The position numbers and the translations under genes are program-made. Of a stretch of DNA of 64,000 bases, positions 11,774 to 23,088 are shown piece after piece. Source of the DNA: Sphaerolaimus hirsutus (taxonomy: Eukaryota; Nematoda; Chromadorea; Monhysterida; Sphaerolaimidae); the NCBI GenBank assembly GCA_964036195.1, contig OZ038450.1:1924701-1988700 (forward strand). Direction: 5' to 3'. Positions within the stretch are counted from its first letter, which is position 1, and each line of letters opens with the position of its first letter. The notes below the pieces were generated by a model. It was given only the letters and a program-made list of their open reading frames with translations, searched no databases and was not told the origin of the DNA.

Positions 11774-11858
11774 GGCATGCTTTTACTAAGATTTTCAAAG
11801 ATAACCAATACATCCATCCAGCACGAAACAAACCCAAGTGCCCGCCAAACCTGCGAAC

Positions 11859-11930
11859 ATGCACAAAGTGTGCCTACTGGTGCTGTTGGCTGTCTCCACA
11901 GTCTATGTGGAGACTGTCAAAATCAATAGT
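11859..11930 (+). CDS. Signal-peptide exon of small secreted cysteine-rich peptide, copy 1
   Basis: ATG opens 24 codons ending at a GTTAGT splice donor (11931). The product starts with MHK followed by a hydrophobic core (VCLLVLLAVSTVY), a typical secretory signal peptide, then a short polar stretch. Read-through past the donor stops within two codons. The donor is phase 0, as is the acceptor before 27176, so the two exons join in frame to give about 95 residues. In copy 1 the intron has grown to about 15 kb through transposon insertion; in copy 2 it is about 3.4 kb. The family is not recognised. A small secreted peptide such as a defence, venom-like or matrix factor is only a guess from its shape. 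Confidence 0.6.
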
Positions 11931-12074
11931 GTTAGTTAAAAGATGGGGTACATACCGTATTACCTTAAAGTAACCCCCCTCGAAATGCCCCCGGTCTGAG
12001 CGACGCGGAGAAATAATAAACCCCCTCGAAATAACCACAATCTGGAATGGTGTACATCATGTATGCAATGCATA

Positions 12075-13331
12075 AACTGGTGGACAATATAAATGGAAAA
12101 TTCACAAAATAACATTTTAAAAATCACACAAGCAAGCCATCAGGCTGTCACTTAGTGTGAGGGTGCCCCAAAGTATATACTATATATAACCAAAGTGGCA
12201 CCCCCTCAGGCCACCCTTGTTGCTGAAAATATTTTTTTTCCACTTTTTTTCTGGTCAATATAAATGGAAAATCCATACAAATTTTTGTTCAGGCCAGAAT
12301 TTGATTTATTTATAAAATGGGTTGGGGATGGTTTAGGCCACTGATTTTTTGGGACATATGAGATGGTAACTTCCTGCAACTATTCCACCCCCTCACAACC
12401 AACGCAATCCTTACACCAAAATTTTGCTGAAGATCAAACCTGAAATATTTTTTTGAACAAAATATATATTGGAACTAATGTGTCTAACACAGCCCCAGGC
12501 TTATGATACAGCACATGGTGGCCAGGACTGGCTTCCTAAGTGTCATGAGCAACATGTGGCTGGTCCTGCACCACATTGTTACACGAAGATTGCATTTATG
12601 GCAATCAGTGGAAATACCACTGTTCAAAGACAGCATTTCCGTAAAAGCGTGACCGGCCTCTGCAGCATCTGCATGCAAATCATTTAATGCTAGTGCCCAT
12701 TGAATTCAGGCAACAATTATCTGTTAAACATATACCAGGGGACAACTGGAAATGTGTCCTGTATTTTGTGTAAATGGGCCAGACAGATGAAGAGGTCATT
12801 CCCAGAAGTGTAAATTTGTGGTTTTTGCAATCACAATCAAAATGTTTGCACTTATAAAGTTCTTAATATGTTTGAATGTCATGAAGTGGCTGATATCTGC
12901 AAATTAGGATGGATTTTTGTGAGGCAGCAGCAGTGTGGGGACAGCAGCGGGTAAAAATCACCCTGCAACCTATGTGCGGCTCTGAACGAGCCATTAGTGA
13001 TTTTTTTCCATCAAAAAATTGCCAGCACAAGCGTATCCAATGCTTGTGTTGGCAGCATGCCAAAAATGGCAGCGCGCTTTCCCGCAGCAATATTCTGTGT
13101 GGGATTCCAAAATTTTCCATTTATATTGGCCAGAAAAAAAATCGGAAAAAATATATAGAAGGCTGTCACGGCTAACCAGGGGGGTGCTGGGGGGTGCCAT
13201 TTGGGGACAATGTAAAGAAATGTTGGCCCCACATTCACACAAAATTTTAGCTAGATTGGGCTGATCATTTGCACATGAGAATATTTCGAAAATTTATGTA
13301 GTCAATTTTCCATTTAAATTGTCCACCAGTT
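12075..13331. mobile_element. TIR element AACTGGTGG, TA TSD, empty site known
   Basis: Starts AACTGGTGGACAATATAAAT and ends with the inverse (ATTTAAATTGTCCACCAGTT). TA is at 12073-12074 and 13332-13333. Duplication copy 2 reads ATGCA-TA-TGATG at this point, the exact empty site. Subterminal blocks are also inverted. A partial relative starts at 58696. No transposase is seen. Confidence 0.8.
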
Positions 13332-13333
13332 TA

Positions 13334-14272
13334 TGATGTATTAATTGCCGCCAAATTGAATCGCAGCCACACATATAATACTATACTCGGGTTACTTTAT
13401 GCCGTACATTTTTCCGGAGGAAACAGTCGTACATCGTAAATTTTCGCCGCTGTCCATCTCGTTCCAGTGTGTAATACAGAAAAAATTATCTGAAATATTC
13501 GATCGATTGATTCCATATTGTGTGCGAGTTCGATGCGTCATCGGAACGGAATATTCCCTGATTCTAAAGGCCATTTTCTAAACGTTTCACCGCACGGTGA
13601 AATAGTTTTGTGTTATACCATGGCCCTACACACACTAGTTTTCACCGTGACTTGTGTGAAAACTGAAATGGCGACATGGCGACATCCAGCCTACTCTTAT
13701 TGTATGCTTTATGTGTTCTAGTTATCAAATTTTCAAATTTTTACTTTTATTTATTCAAATTCAAATTTATTTGAAATTAAATGATTTAACTGTGTTCATT
13801 AATTTGCATTTGAAAAAATTTCAGTTTTCACACGAAGTCACGGTGAAAACTAGTGTGTGAGGCACAATATTTCTGGATCAGGAAACGCGACATATTTACT
13901 TGAAAATGTAGGGTCGGCCGGCATACCGGCAAATGGTATTCGTTTCTTAATTTTTTTTGTGAAAGGTCGGTCCTTAAAGTTTTCAATTTGACTTAGATAT
14001 TTGATTTTGATAAAAAAGGTACATAAATATTTGCGTAGGTAGAGTATCATGTTTGCTGAGTATAGTCTGTGTAGATATATTACTTTTTATGTACAAATAT
14101 ATCCAGTTTGGTCTCATTTATAAGCAGTTTTGGGTAAGTTATGGCTTTTTTTGTTAATACGATCCTTCACGAAATTTTCGGATGAAATTATAACCCCCCC
14201 CCCCCCCTTGAATAAGGCCCCCTCGAATTAAACCCCCTCAAAATTTGCTGTCAAGATATTTAACCCCAGGCT
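13334..14272. other. Non-coding duplication segment with MITE
   Basis: Shared with 53808-55075. Holds a palindromic MITE at 13627-13861 with arms ACACTAGTTTTCACCGTGAC / GTCACGGTGAAAACTAGTGT. The same MITE is at 54093-54327, so its insertion predates the duplication. ORFs across this region are not conserved as coding sequence. Confidence 0.5.
13627..13861. mobile_element. Palindromic MITE (copy in both duplicates)
   Basis: Inverted arms of about 42 bp containing ACTAGTTTTCACCGTGACTT enclose an AT-rich core of about 150 bp. The 54093-54327 copy is nearly identical. Confidence 0.55.
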
Positions 14273-15955
14273 CCAGATTTAATTGGGCAGACAAATTTTT
14301 GCCCTCCCTGCCCGGCACCTGACACGCCCGTCACGCCTGCCAGGCACCTGACACGACCAAGCACCTGCCAGACGTGCCCTCACTCATGCCAGATTTGCCC
14401 GAAAAATGGCTAACGAGATTTAATTGTGACGGCAATTGCACGTCTGTCAGGCAGAATAAAAAAGAAAAAGAATATTCCACCCTGCAGCCTCGGAGGTGCA
14501 GGGTGGGTGATTTTCCATGAAAATTCACAGGCTGTAAATATTTTTTTGAATTTTATTTTGGGACAAACACGTTCAAATAATATAATATTGAAGTTTAATT
14601 TATATGAAGTATAATGGGCTCAAGACGGATAGCATCGTCTCGGATGACGATAACAATGCACTTTGAAACACAAATTTTAACCACCAAATAAAAAAACGCC
14701 ATCTAGGAATATGATACCGTATTACCTCGAATTAACCCCCCCCCCTTGAATTAACCCCCCCCCCTCGAAATACCCCCCCTAAATTTCGGCTGAGGAAAAA
14801 ATAAACCCCCCCCCTCGAAATACCCCCCTAAAATTGAGTGTAACGTGAACATACATGACAGATACCGCAGTTTGTGATCTGTACAATGCAGAACACACGT
14901 TAAAACTGATGATTAAGTGACGTTAGGGAAGGGTTTTTGTGTATATACAGTTATATATGCCTATAAACACATATACATCTATGTAATTGTTTGATTTTTC
15001 TACGTCTGCGTATGGGGAATTTCCGAAAATTTCTGGCGAAATAATAGACCCCCCCCCCCCTCGAATAACCCCCCCCCCTCGAATTATCCCCCCCTCAAAT
15101 TTTGCAGGCGAAATAATAAACCCCCTGGGGGTATTTCGAGGTAATACGGTAGTTGAATATTGGAGAAGTAGCAGCACTTCCTGTGGGCCGGTGTGTTTGT
15201 GCTTTCGCCCAGCGATCCGATGTTACTGTGTTCGGTCCCGCTAACTGGCCCCTGATATTTTTGCATTTTTTTGGAAATGACCGATCAGTCAGAACCATTA
15301 ATGTTTAAACAATAGACATAGACTGGCGAATAGACATAACAAAGACAATAGGAAACGCCGTATGGCGCTTACTATTCAACTAACATATTTGTAGATTATG
15401 TTTTTTTGTATTTTGAATGGTTGAAATTTGTGGCTTTTTATTGTATGTATTGTATTGTATTTAATTTAGCGATTTTCCACCATGTTTTGCTCAAACTGGC
15501 TGAAATTTGCTCCATTTTGCCTATTTTCACCTTCATAATTGCTATTTTTGTCTATATGCATGGTTATATACCTACTTGTTAGCGTTTTTTAGCGATTACG
15601 AAATTTTGGCTGGCTGCCAATTACATACGTGGTATCTTCCATTTTTCTTTTTTTTAGTTTTCAGGAGCAAATTTCCGCCCAACTCGCCCGTCGCGCCAGG
15701 CACCTGACAGCTGCCGCCTGGCACGCAATTAAATCTCGGTCTGACTGGCAGTCGGGCGGCGGCTGTCAGGTGCCTGGCGCGACGGGCGGGTCCGGCGGGA
15801 TTTTACTCCCGATAATAAAAAGAAAAATCGGACATACCTCTTATGAATACTTGGCAGCTGGCCAAAACTTTCTAAAACGCCATAAATATAAAAAAATTGC
15901 CAGACACGCCCGTCATGTCCTCCCTCTCAGGGATAATCTGCCCAATTAAATCTGG
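14273..15955. mobile_element. TIR insertion (CCAGATTTAATTGGGCAG) in duplication copy 1
   Basis: The left end CCAGATTTAATTGGGCAG (14273-14290) is mirrored by CTGCCCAATTAAATCTGG (15938-15955). Duplication copy 2 lacks it and jumps from the equivalent of 14270 to that of 16600. Inside are a poly-C element (14717-15149) and a palindrome at about 15665-15795 built of CGCGCCAGGCACCTGACAG arms. No coding capacity. Confidence 0.6.
14717..15149. mobile_element. Poly-C TIR element, TA TSD
   Basis: CCGTATTACCTCGAATTAAC at the left and GAGGTAATACGG at the right, with TA at 14715-14716 and 15150-15151. The interior of C8-C10 runs is nearly the same as 10954-11323. Confidence 0.7.
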
Positions 15956-15960
15956 GGCCT

Positions 15961-16600
15961 GGGGCCAGATTTAATACTCCCTACAGATTTGTAGGGTAGG
16001 GCGTACGCCCGACAGATTTTTGAAAGTTTAGCCACATCGACGCACATGCACCGAGAGCAAGGCGGTTCGTAAAATATACGAAACCATTCCTTAAGGTCGC
16101 CGATATTGCAATATGACGTATATCACTTCGATTTTGGCCCGGAAATCACGATTTCGTCATTTCTTGGCCGTCTGTCAATTCGTTTTTTATTGTATTTTGT
16201 CGGGCGGGTTACTCGCAAAAGTCGCGCTTTTGTGTAGGCAGGTGGTCACTTTTTTAGTGTTCACTGTCTGCAACCAAAACCATGAGGGCAGCGACAAGAA
16301 AGAAATGCATGCACGAGCGTACAAAAGCGCGACTTATGCGAGTAACCTGCCCGACAAAATAAAATAAAAAACGAAATGGCAGACGGCCAAGAAATGACGA
16401 AATCGTGATTTCCGAGCCAAAATCGAAGCGATATACGTCATATTGCAATATCGGCGACCTTAAGGGATAGTTTCGTGTATTTTATGAACCGCCTTGCTCT
16501 CGGTGCATGTGCGTCGATGCGGCTAAACTTAAAAAAATCTATCGGGCGTACGCCCTACCCTACAAATATGTAGGGAGTATTAAATCTGGCCCCTGGCCCC
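15961..16600. mobile_element. Fold-back element with 270-bp arms
   Basis: Left arm about 15961-16230, right arm about 16319-16600. The right arm read in reverse complement repeats the left almost base for base, including TAGGGTAGGGCGTACGCCCG and TGACGTATATC. The loop is about 90 bp. Absent from duplication copy 2. Can form a long hairpin. Confidence 0.7.
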
Positions 16601-17557
16601 ACATTTAATTCGCCCTACAAATATTTGTAAGTTATGCCCAGCCCATGCCCGAGACGACCTACATGCAAGTAGGACAATTGAGGCGTTTGGTTCCGTAAGG
16701 ACCAGAGTGAAAAAAATTGTGTTAAGTGCGAATCTGACGTATACCTATATATGTTTTTATTCTCGAAAAAAATTATTTCAATATCTCATACAGTTCCCGA
16801 GATACAGAGATACTGATTTTTGAAAAAAATGGAATTTTGCATCCAAAACCTGTTATCTCCAGCCCAAAAGAGGTGAATTTGCACCCGAAACCTGCTATCT
16901 CCACAGAAAAAAGTTTGCATCCAAAACCCATTATAAATTTCATACAGATAGAGCAGAATCCCCATACAAAAATGTATTTTGAACTCGAAACCAGTTAAGG
17001 AACAAATCTATATTACGAATGTTGATGTGATGTCAAATGGCTATAACTTTGACCATATTTGCCAGCCAGAGGGTTGTAAAAATGGAAAATGTAGAGAAAT
17101 TCATGGCCTTTTCGAAAAGTTTTTGGCAAGCATTGTCACTCAAAGCATGCTGGCTCGGAACAATGTCAAAGTTTCAAATCCAATTTTAACGACATTGAAA
17201 AACTTGGAGATAACAGGTTTTGGAACCAAAATCCCCAATTCCTCATACAAATTATGATGAGTTATGCACATAATGCACCCGACAAATCAAATTTGCAATT
17301 CAATTCGCACATTTTGTCAGAAGCGTGGGTGACAAAATAAAAATGAAAATAAAATTCTGCCCTACAGCCAAATTCTAAAGTGAGGTGAAAAATCGACAAA
17401 CATTTGACTACGTTTTCGTTTCATTAGATACTTATGTCTCAAATTTGAAATTGAACAATGGATTCCGCATTTCGTTTCACACTTGATTTCATTCAGTCCG
17501 ACCTTTGAACAGGAGCGAAAAAGTCTGATAGAAAAATCTACTGTGCGTGAAAAATAC
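16601..17557. other. Non-coding duplication segment
   Basis: Matches 55085-56050. No ORF is preserved in both copies, and no RNA or TIR structure was found. Confidence 0.5.
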
Positions 17558-17756
17558 TGCCAACGTGTGAAATCGCGAACTGGCAAAAAACCAGTGAACT
17601 CCAAAAAAGAGAACCCAAAAATAACCTGCAAGTAAAGGGAATGTGTGATACACATAAAACGGCCTTATAAATAATCACTTGAAATATGAAAGTTGTGGGT
17701 TCACGCCACCCGCACATGCACACCCGCCTAGCGATCAAAATACCCGTGACGCTACA
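17558..17756 (-). repeat. 3' LTR of minus-strand element
   Basis: 199 bp, about 90% identical by eye to 22890-23088. On the minus strand it begins TGTAGCGTCACGGG. The other edge could be at 17566 instead, because GCCAACGTG is shared by chance or by rearrangement. Confidence 0.75.
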
Positions 17757-17989
17757 CCCCCCCCCCATGACGACCAAAGGGAGGTCAAACAAACAAGCAT
17801 GCGCTTAGTGTGGTACTAACCCCTAATGAAAAAAAGGGGGTAAAAAATTCTCAGTGAAATTTACATCAAATTTGCTACTTGAAAACAAATGAAATCTTTG
17901 CAAATATTCTGATAAAACATTAGAAAAATAAATACTTGAATAAATAAATAAAACTTCAAACTAGAAAAACTAGACAAATTGCAAAAAAT

Positions 17990-18429
17990 GTGGCTAGACA
18001 AATAGCAAAAATGCGGCTTTACATAAATATCCTACTCACTCAAGTCATAGATCAAAATGCGGCGACTTTTGCCAGACTTGTGACTTTTTCTGGCCTTGCG
18101 TTTGCAGTGCTTTTTGGGCGCGGGCGGCGCCTCCGGGGGGGGGGGGGTGTGGCTGTTCCGGTGTCGCCACTGAGCTGCGCGGGGGCTGGGGCGGTACCGG
18201 CACCGCGGCGGCTTGCGGTGGGTGGTGCGGAATCTGAATTTGCGCGCCCTTATTAAGCATGTGACACAAAAGTACGCGGCGCGGAAAAGGTACCTGCAGG
18301 ACAGCGGGCTACATGACATCTACAGGCACCTGCGCCGATGCCGCATGGGCAACATTGTCCTGAATCTGCGGCGGATGCACGGAGACCAGCATACTTTTGG
18401 GGCGCGCATGAATGAAGCCAAACGTGATG
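17990..18429 (-). pseudogene. Possible continuation of post-pol ORF, proline-rich
   Basis: Downstream of the coiled-coil ORF, minus-strand frames remain open for short stretches (18269-18045, 18319-18032) and are rich in proline and basic residues. They may be the frame-shifted tail of the ORF at 18430-19458, but could also be chance in GC-rich DNA. Confidence 0.25.
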
Positions 18430-19458
18430 TCATATGAGGCTTCCTGCGGCTCGACGCGCTGCACCGCGGCCCTGGCCGCCAAACAACGCGGAACGGCATC
18501 CAACCAACGCGACCATCTGGCCTGCCAACGCCGCGACTCGGCGTTGGCTGATCAACCACTCCAGGATGATGCCCTCGGTCAAGTTGGACATGTCCGCCGA
18601 CTTGCCCGCGAGCATCTGGTTCGCGTCCGTTAACACCTGCACCGTAGCGCGGAGCTGCTGCATGCCGGCGCGCTCTAAATCGAGCTCTACTTTCAAGCGG
18701 CGAATATCACACTGGAGCTCCGTTTCACAGGCCTCCACCGCGCTTTCTAACTGACCCTTTTCCACCTTTAGCTGGGCTTCTTGGTTGAGTGCGTCGCGCA
18801 GCAGCGGCAGCGCTTCCGTTGGCGTCGCTTCGAGTTTCAGGATGGCTTGCTCCAGCAAGGCATTTTTTTTGCGCAGCGCCACAATCTCCTGGCGAGCTGA
18901 AATCAAAGCAGTATTTTGCCGCTCGGCTAAATCTATGCATGATCGCAACCTGTCCGCATGGCGCCTGTCACCTACGATACCGTGGGCTAATGGGTTAAAT
19001 GCCTTGCAAAAAATAACTTCGCATTCTGGGTTGCGGATTGGTGCAGCGGGGAGTCGGGGTAGTTTTTCAGGCACTAATCGCACATCTTTCCCATAATTTA
19101 CCGGTGGGCCAAATGCTTCATGAAAAACCGGAATTTTAGACCTTTCTAGCTTACTGCTGGTGTGAACTCTGACGTAATCCCAACCTAAAGTGTCTGAAAA
19201 AAGTGCACCTGCGCTGGGATTTACTTTCTCGGCTGCGGCCGTGCGGTCGGCGTTTGATGTAGCTTGTGGCGGCGCCTCTTGTCGCGGCTGTTTGCGGGCT
19301 GGCGAGCTCCAGCAGGTCGGGCGCTTTGTTGACAAGCGTCCGTCGGAAGGCTGCGTGGCTCCGAGCGTGTGTCGCTGGCGCTCACCGCTCGCAAAGGGTT
19401 CTGAAGGTGTACCTGTTTGCACCTGAGTTACCACTTTTCTATGCGAGAGTGGGCTCAC
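18430..19458 (-). CDS. Post-pol ORF of minus-strand retroelement, coiled-coil protein
   Basis: An open frame of 342 codons, GC-rich compared with its surroundings. It lies after the integrase remnant and before the 3' LTR, where an env or accessory ORF would sit. The first ~110 residues are low-complexity and polar. Residues ~170-310 are Ala/Leu/Glu/Gln/Lys-rich with heptad-like spacing, suggesting a coiled coil. No signal peptide, membrane segment or envelope-like cysteines are seen. Upstream short frames (19730-19455, 20080-19757) may be its 5' part broken by frameshifts. Function unknown; it could be an accessory structural protein or a host-derived insert. Confidence 0.45.
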   Translation of the reverse strand: MSPLSHRKVVTQVQTGTPSEPFASGERQRHTLGATQPSDGRLSTKRPTCWSSPARKQPRQEAPPQATSNADRTAAAEKVNPSAGALFSDTLGWDYVRVHTSSKLERSKIPVFHEAFGPPVNYGKDVRLVPEKLPRLPAAPIRNPECEVIFCKAFNPLAHGIVGDRRHADRLRSCIDLAERQNTALISARQEIVALRKKNALLEQAILKLEATPTEALPLLRDALNQEAQLKVEKGQLESAVEACETELQCDIRRLKVELDLERAGMQQLRATVQVLTDANQMLAGKSADMSNLTEGIILEWLISQRRVAALAGQMVALVGCRSALFGGQGRGAARRAAGSLI

Positions 19459-19756
19459 TTCGATCCACCACGCTGGCCATTTGTGCAGCTTTTTGCGCAG
19501 CGTTGATCGCTGCGCCGCGTATCTGCGCTGGAGTTTTCTCGCCTGTCGACGCCACTGTACTTGCGCGGCGTTACCTGTGCGTCAACCTCGCTGCCAAAAA
19601 AGGCTCTCCACGGCAGTAACTGACCATTTCCAGTCGCTGGCACTGCTGGCGGTGGCGCCACCGGTGGCGCCATTGGACCCGGCGCTGCTGGTGCCAACGC
19701 TCTGACTTCCAAAACCGCTTGTTCGCTCATTAGTGACGCTTGCTTGGCAAGCCGTC

Positions 19757-20100
19757 TTAGCGCGTTCTGGTTCTGTTGCAGCGCTCGTCCGTGAGGCCGC
19801 GTTTCCGGGCCTCATGCAGCGCCACCATCTGGTCCAATACCTGTTCCAAGGTTGCCATCGGACCTGATTGGGTTTTTGTCACTGTTGAGTCATGTTTCCA
19901 CGTGCTGGCACTGAGCCAAAACTTTCCCTGCGGCGAGCTCACCGAATAGTGTTGCGGTTGGTTGGGGGCGTCACTCATGCCTGCTCGGAAATGCAATTTA
20001 GCTGCTTTTTGTAGATAGTCTGCGTCGATCTGCGTGGAAAAACAGTTTTGATTGATTGTATGCGCCACTGGCTGACTCTGGCCAGTTGTGCCTACACTCG
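19757..20100 (-). pseudogene. Junction region between integrase remnant and post-pol ORF
   Basis: A minus-strand open frame continues from the integrase C-terminus (residues SLVPAEKF) into a stretch with no family resemblance, with a possible start MSDAPNQP at about 19980. Probably the N-terminal part of the accessory ORF, now out of frame with 18430-19458. Confidence 0.35.
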
Positions 20101-20597
20101 TATTTTTATTAAATTTTTCAGCTGGTACGAGTGAGTCGATAGGCACCCTTTGTACTCGCCCTGCAATTTCCAGCAACGCTACTGATTTATCAATTCCTAC
20201 AACTTCGTGTGGCCCTGTAAACAGCGGTTGCAGTTTTTTTCAACTGACATTCCCCATTTCTGCTGTTTATACACTTTGTCCCCGATGTTTGCTTTGTTCC
20301 TAATTAATTTATATTTTGCCATTCGATATCACTGCTGTGCATTTCGAAGGCAATTTCGGGCTTTTGTCCACAGTTCTGCTAATTTCCCTGGTCTCTCAAC
20401 TAGTTTTGGAATATTGTCGGCAATTGTGGACAATGTTTTCTGTAACCTAGCACTGTGGCTTAGCGTTCTCTGTGACGATGGTTGATTTGTGCTAATTCCT
20501 GTGTCATCTGTTTTTCTCTGTTCGATTTTCCCCAAAATGGAAGGGACATAGCCAAAAAGAAGCTCGAATGGTGCGTGTGCTATGTCTCGGTTATAGG
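20101..20597 (-). pseudogene. Integrase C-terminal remnant
   Basis: The minus-strand reading begins with the APFELLFGYVPSIL signature, equivalent to the conserved SPFELLYG block after the integrase catalytic core. It then continues through a basic region to a GPHEVV segment near 20200, reminiscent of GPY/F-type C-terminal modules. A stop (about 20326) and a frameshift break it. The catalytic core is missing: the sequence jumps from gag directly to this block across a short MITE. Confidence 0.6.
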
Positions 20598-20742
20598 TAG
20601 GGTGTCAAAGTTCCATTTTCCGTTTTCCGTTTCCGTTTTCCGCAGGCAAATTTTTTCTGTTTTCCGTTCCGTTTTCCGGACGCTGATACAATTTTTCCGT
20701 TTCCGTTTCCGTTTTCCGTAGAAAATTTTTGTTGACACCCTA
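20598..20742. mobile_element. hAT-type micro-element (TAGGGTGTCAA) inside the retroelement
   Basis: TAGGGTGTCAA at the left, TTGACACCCTA at the right. The interior is tandem CCGTTTT/CCGTTTCC. Same family as 60636-62599. The flanking octamers differ (GTTATAGG and GTCAACAC), so there is no TSD. Since gag lies on one side and integrase C-terminus on the other, recombination between two insertions that deleted the pol core explains both facts. Confidence 0.65.
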
Positions 20743-22512
20743 GTCAACACCCATAAAATTTATCGTCGCGACTGGGTCGGGTTCACCCAGTTGTGCACAT
20801 CTGTGCTTAAATTCTATGTCTTGAGTCCATGAGGCTATTGGGCACCAGTCATTGATGTCAGCCTCTTCTTCCAGCTCGCTGATGGACGCATCCCAGTCAT
20901 TGTGCGGGAGGTCTTCCGGGGCGCAACTCGCCACTCTGTCCTCACCTTGATACGCCATTCCCATTTCCTGGCATTTCTTTTTCATTGATGCGATCGCATC
21001 ATTTTCCGTTTTACCTTTTTGTGCTAACGCCTTTCTGATGCTCTCCGCTCTTTCAGGGCGGAATTGCGTGGAACTTGGGTTTACGTAGCACTTTGACAGG
21101 TCATGCGGCATTGGTTCCCTGTGCATGAAATGAGTGCACCATTGTCCCGTATGCGTTCTGGGGTCAAATGTCGCTTTGGCTTCTGGTTCCCCTGCTGAGG
21201 TGCTTTGAGCCCTATAATTGGTGCTCCAATTTGGGCGTCTTTCCCTCTGCTCCTCTCGCATCTGTACCCTGTTTTTCTGAATTTCAATTCTAGCGGCCTC
21301 CATCATGGATACCGCCGTGTCTAAATCACATGATTTCTCCTGCCACCGCTGTCTCCATGTGTACCAGCATGATGCTGGCAACAATTTTACTACTTCAATG
21401 AACAATTTGTCACCGATCATTCTTTCTCGGTCTTTGTCCGACATTGTGTCGTTGACATGGTGAAATGCGATGCTCAGTTTGGTCTGTAGTTGTACTATTG
21501 AGTGCCCTGGTTTGGCTTTGAGTGCGTACCAGTCTGTGACCGTGTACAACCAGTGGTCCACCCTGTAAATGTGCATTAGTCTATTGATGACGAAAAGCGG
21601 GTCGTGGCGTCGGTCTGCTCGGACCGCTTGGTACCGCTCCTGAACTTCCCATGTTAGGCAGTGGACAACAACTTAAATCCAGAACATTTGTTGATGGGCG
21701 TCTGGCACTCCAATCGCCTGTTGGGTGATCCCGTGGAGCCACCACTTAAATGGTCCCGTCGTCGCGTTGGATTCACCATCGAATTGCTGTTGCTTTTTCG
21801 CCGCCCCCACTACATGCCCCGCGCCCATTTTGTCGCGGGCTGTGGTTAGCAGTGTGGCTTGTGACAGGGATTGCATGTGGTCTGCGGGTGTTACTACGAA
21901 CAATTCAATGTATTGGATGACTTGATTCAGCAGTGTGTCTCGTCTCAACATTGCTAGGTGATCCTCGGTTTCCAATTTCCAGTGGTCCGTGTTTGTGCTG
22001 ACCGGCATTGCTGGTTTTATGTCTGGCGGGGGATTTGGGGTGTATGATGATGATCCCTGCATCTGCAACAGGTGTGCAATGTCTGCCTGCTGCCGCTGTA
22101 ATGTGGATTGCTGATGTTTCATCGTTGTTTGTACCAGCTGGATTAACTCGTCCACTCTGTTTGCCGTGTCTGCGTCGTCCTCTGCTGATTCCATTGGATC
22201 GCCTGCATTATCTGCGTCTCCTTCTGGGTCGTCAATTGACAATGTGTCGCTGGTCACAAAATATGCCGCCGCCATGCTCTGTAGTGCTTTTGCGAGGTTC
22301 TTTGCGGTTAACTCTGCTGGGTTTTTGATTTTGGGCCATGACACCTGTCTTTTGGCCAGCAGTTTGAACATGATAAACACCAGGGCCGCGCGTTTCCGAC
22401 CCGCCAATAGTTCTGTGACTTTCTCTGTGAATTGGCTGTTTGTCAGCTGCATTTTGCTTGCCATTTTGTGTGTTTTCTCACTTTCTGGGCTAAAGAAACT
22501 CTCGTCACTCAT
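20743..22512 (-). pseudogene. gag of minus-strand retroelement (one stop)
   Basis: Minus-strand ATG at 22512 opens a frame to a TAA (plus 21673-21675), then continues in the same frame to the MITE junction at 20742, where the element supplies a TAG. Total about 590 codons. The first 280 residues include an acidic linker and a Gln-rich helix. The stretch after the stop (a WYTWRQRW block and LKAKPGHSIVQLQTKL) resembles the helical capsid region of Ty3-type Gag. No classic CCHC knuckle is seen, though a Cys/His cluster (CTHFMHREPMPHDLSKC) may be a degenerate one. Likely inactive. Confidence 0.55.
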
Positions 22513-22889
22513 TGACTACTTTTGTGCTCCATGAGCTTCTCACTCAGGCGCCCTGACTGCGCGCAGTACCTTCAGCCGACGCTCAGCCGGGTGGACCACC
22601 CTGTGTAACTCTGCGCAAAAAATGGGGCTTTCAACTGAAAAACTAGGCGCGTTTTCAGTTCGGTACGATCACCATGTTGAGCCCACGGCTCTACGAATGT
22701 CACTACCTGCCCGTGCACCACGAGCGGACTGCCTAGCACGTTCTGGACCTTGACGGAAAAGCGCCAAGTCCGGTCATAAGTGCTCTTCTCGATGTGTGAA
22801 AAACGTTCAGTGAGCGTGATTCTACTTGGACTTGGGATGGAGATTGGTTTCTGAGAACGTTTTCTAAAGTCTAAAACCTGGTCGCTTCA

Positions 22890-23088
22890 TGCCAACGTGC
22901 AAAATCGTGAACTGGAAAAAAAACAGTGAACTCCAAAAAAGAGAACCCAAAAATAACCTGCAAGTAAAGTGAATGCGTGATACACATAAAACAGCTTTAT
23001 AAATAATCACTTGAAATATGAAAGTTGCGGGTTCACGCCACCTGCACGTGCACACCCGCCTAGCAATCAAAATACCCGTGACGCTACA
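22890..23088 (-). repeat. 5' LTR of minus-strand element
   Basis: Partner of 17558-17756, identical length. On the minus strand, TGGCATGAAGCGACC just inside the LTR edge is a possible primer-binding site start (TGG), not matched to a tRNA. Confidence 0.75.

Larger units (their letters stand above)
17558..23088 (-). mobile_element. Decayed LTR retroelement (Ty3/gypsy-like), minus strand
   Basis: Two 199-bp direct repeats (17558-17756, 22890-23088) flank gag- and integrase-related reading frames on the minus strand. The 3' LTR is preceded by a perfect G10 polypurine tract (plus-strand C run 17757-17766). Order 5' to 3' on the minus strand: 5' LTR, gag, [deleted protease-RT-RNase H-integrase core replaced by a short MITE], integrase C-terminus, GC-rich coiled-coil ORF, PPT, 3' LTR. 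The element is missing from duplication copy 2, which instead has about 300 bp of unrelated sequence (56051-56349), so the insertion site has been rearranged and no TSD is seen. Confidence 0.75.

Noticed and set aside
18785..19705. Plus-strand ORFs opposite the coiled-coil ORF
   Set aside because: Shadow frames in GC-rich DNA; the minus-strand frame is the one consistent with the retroelement.
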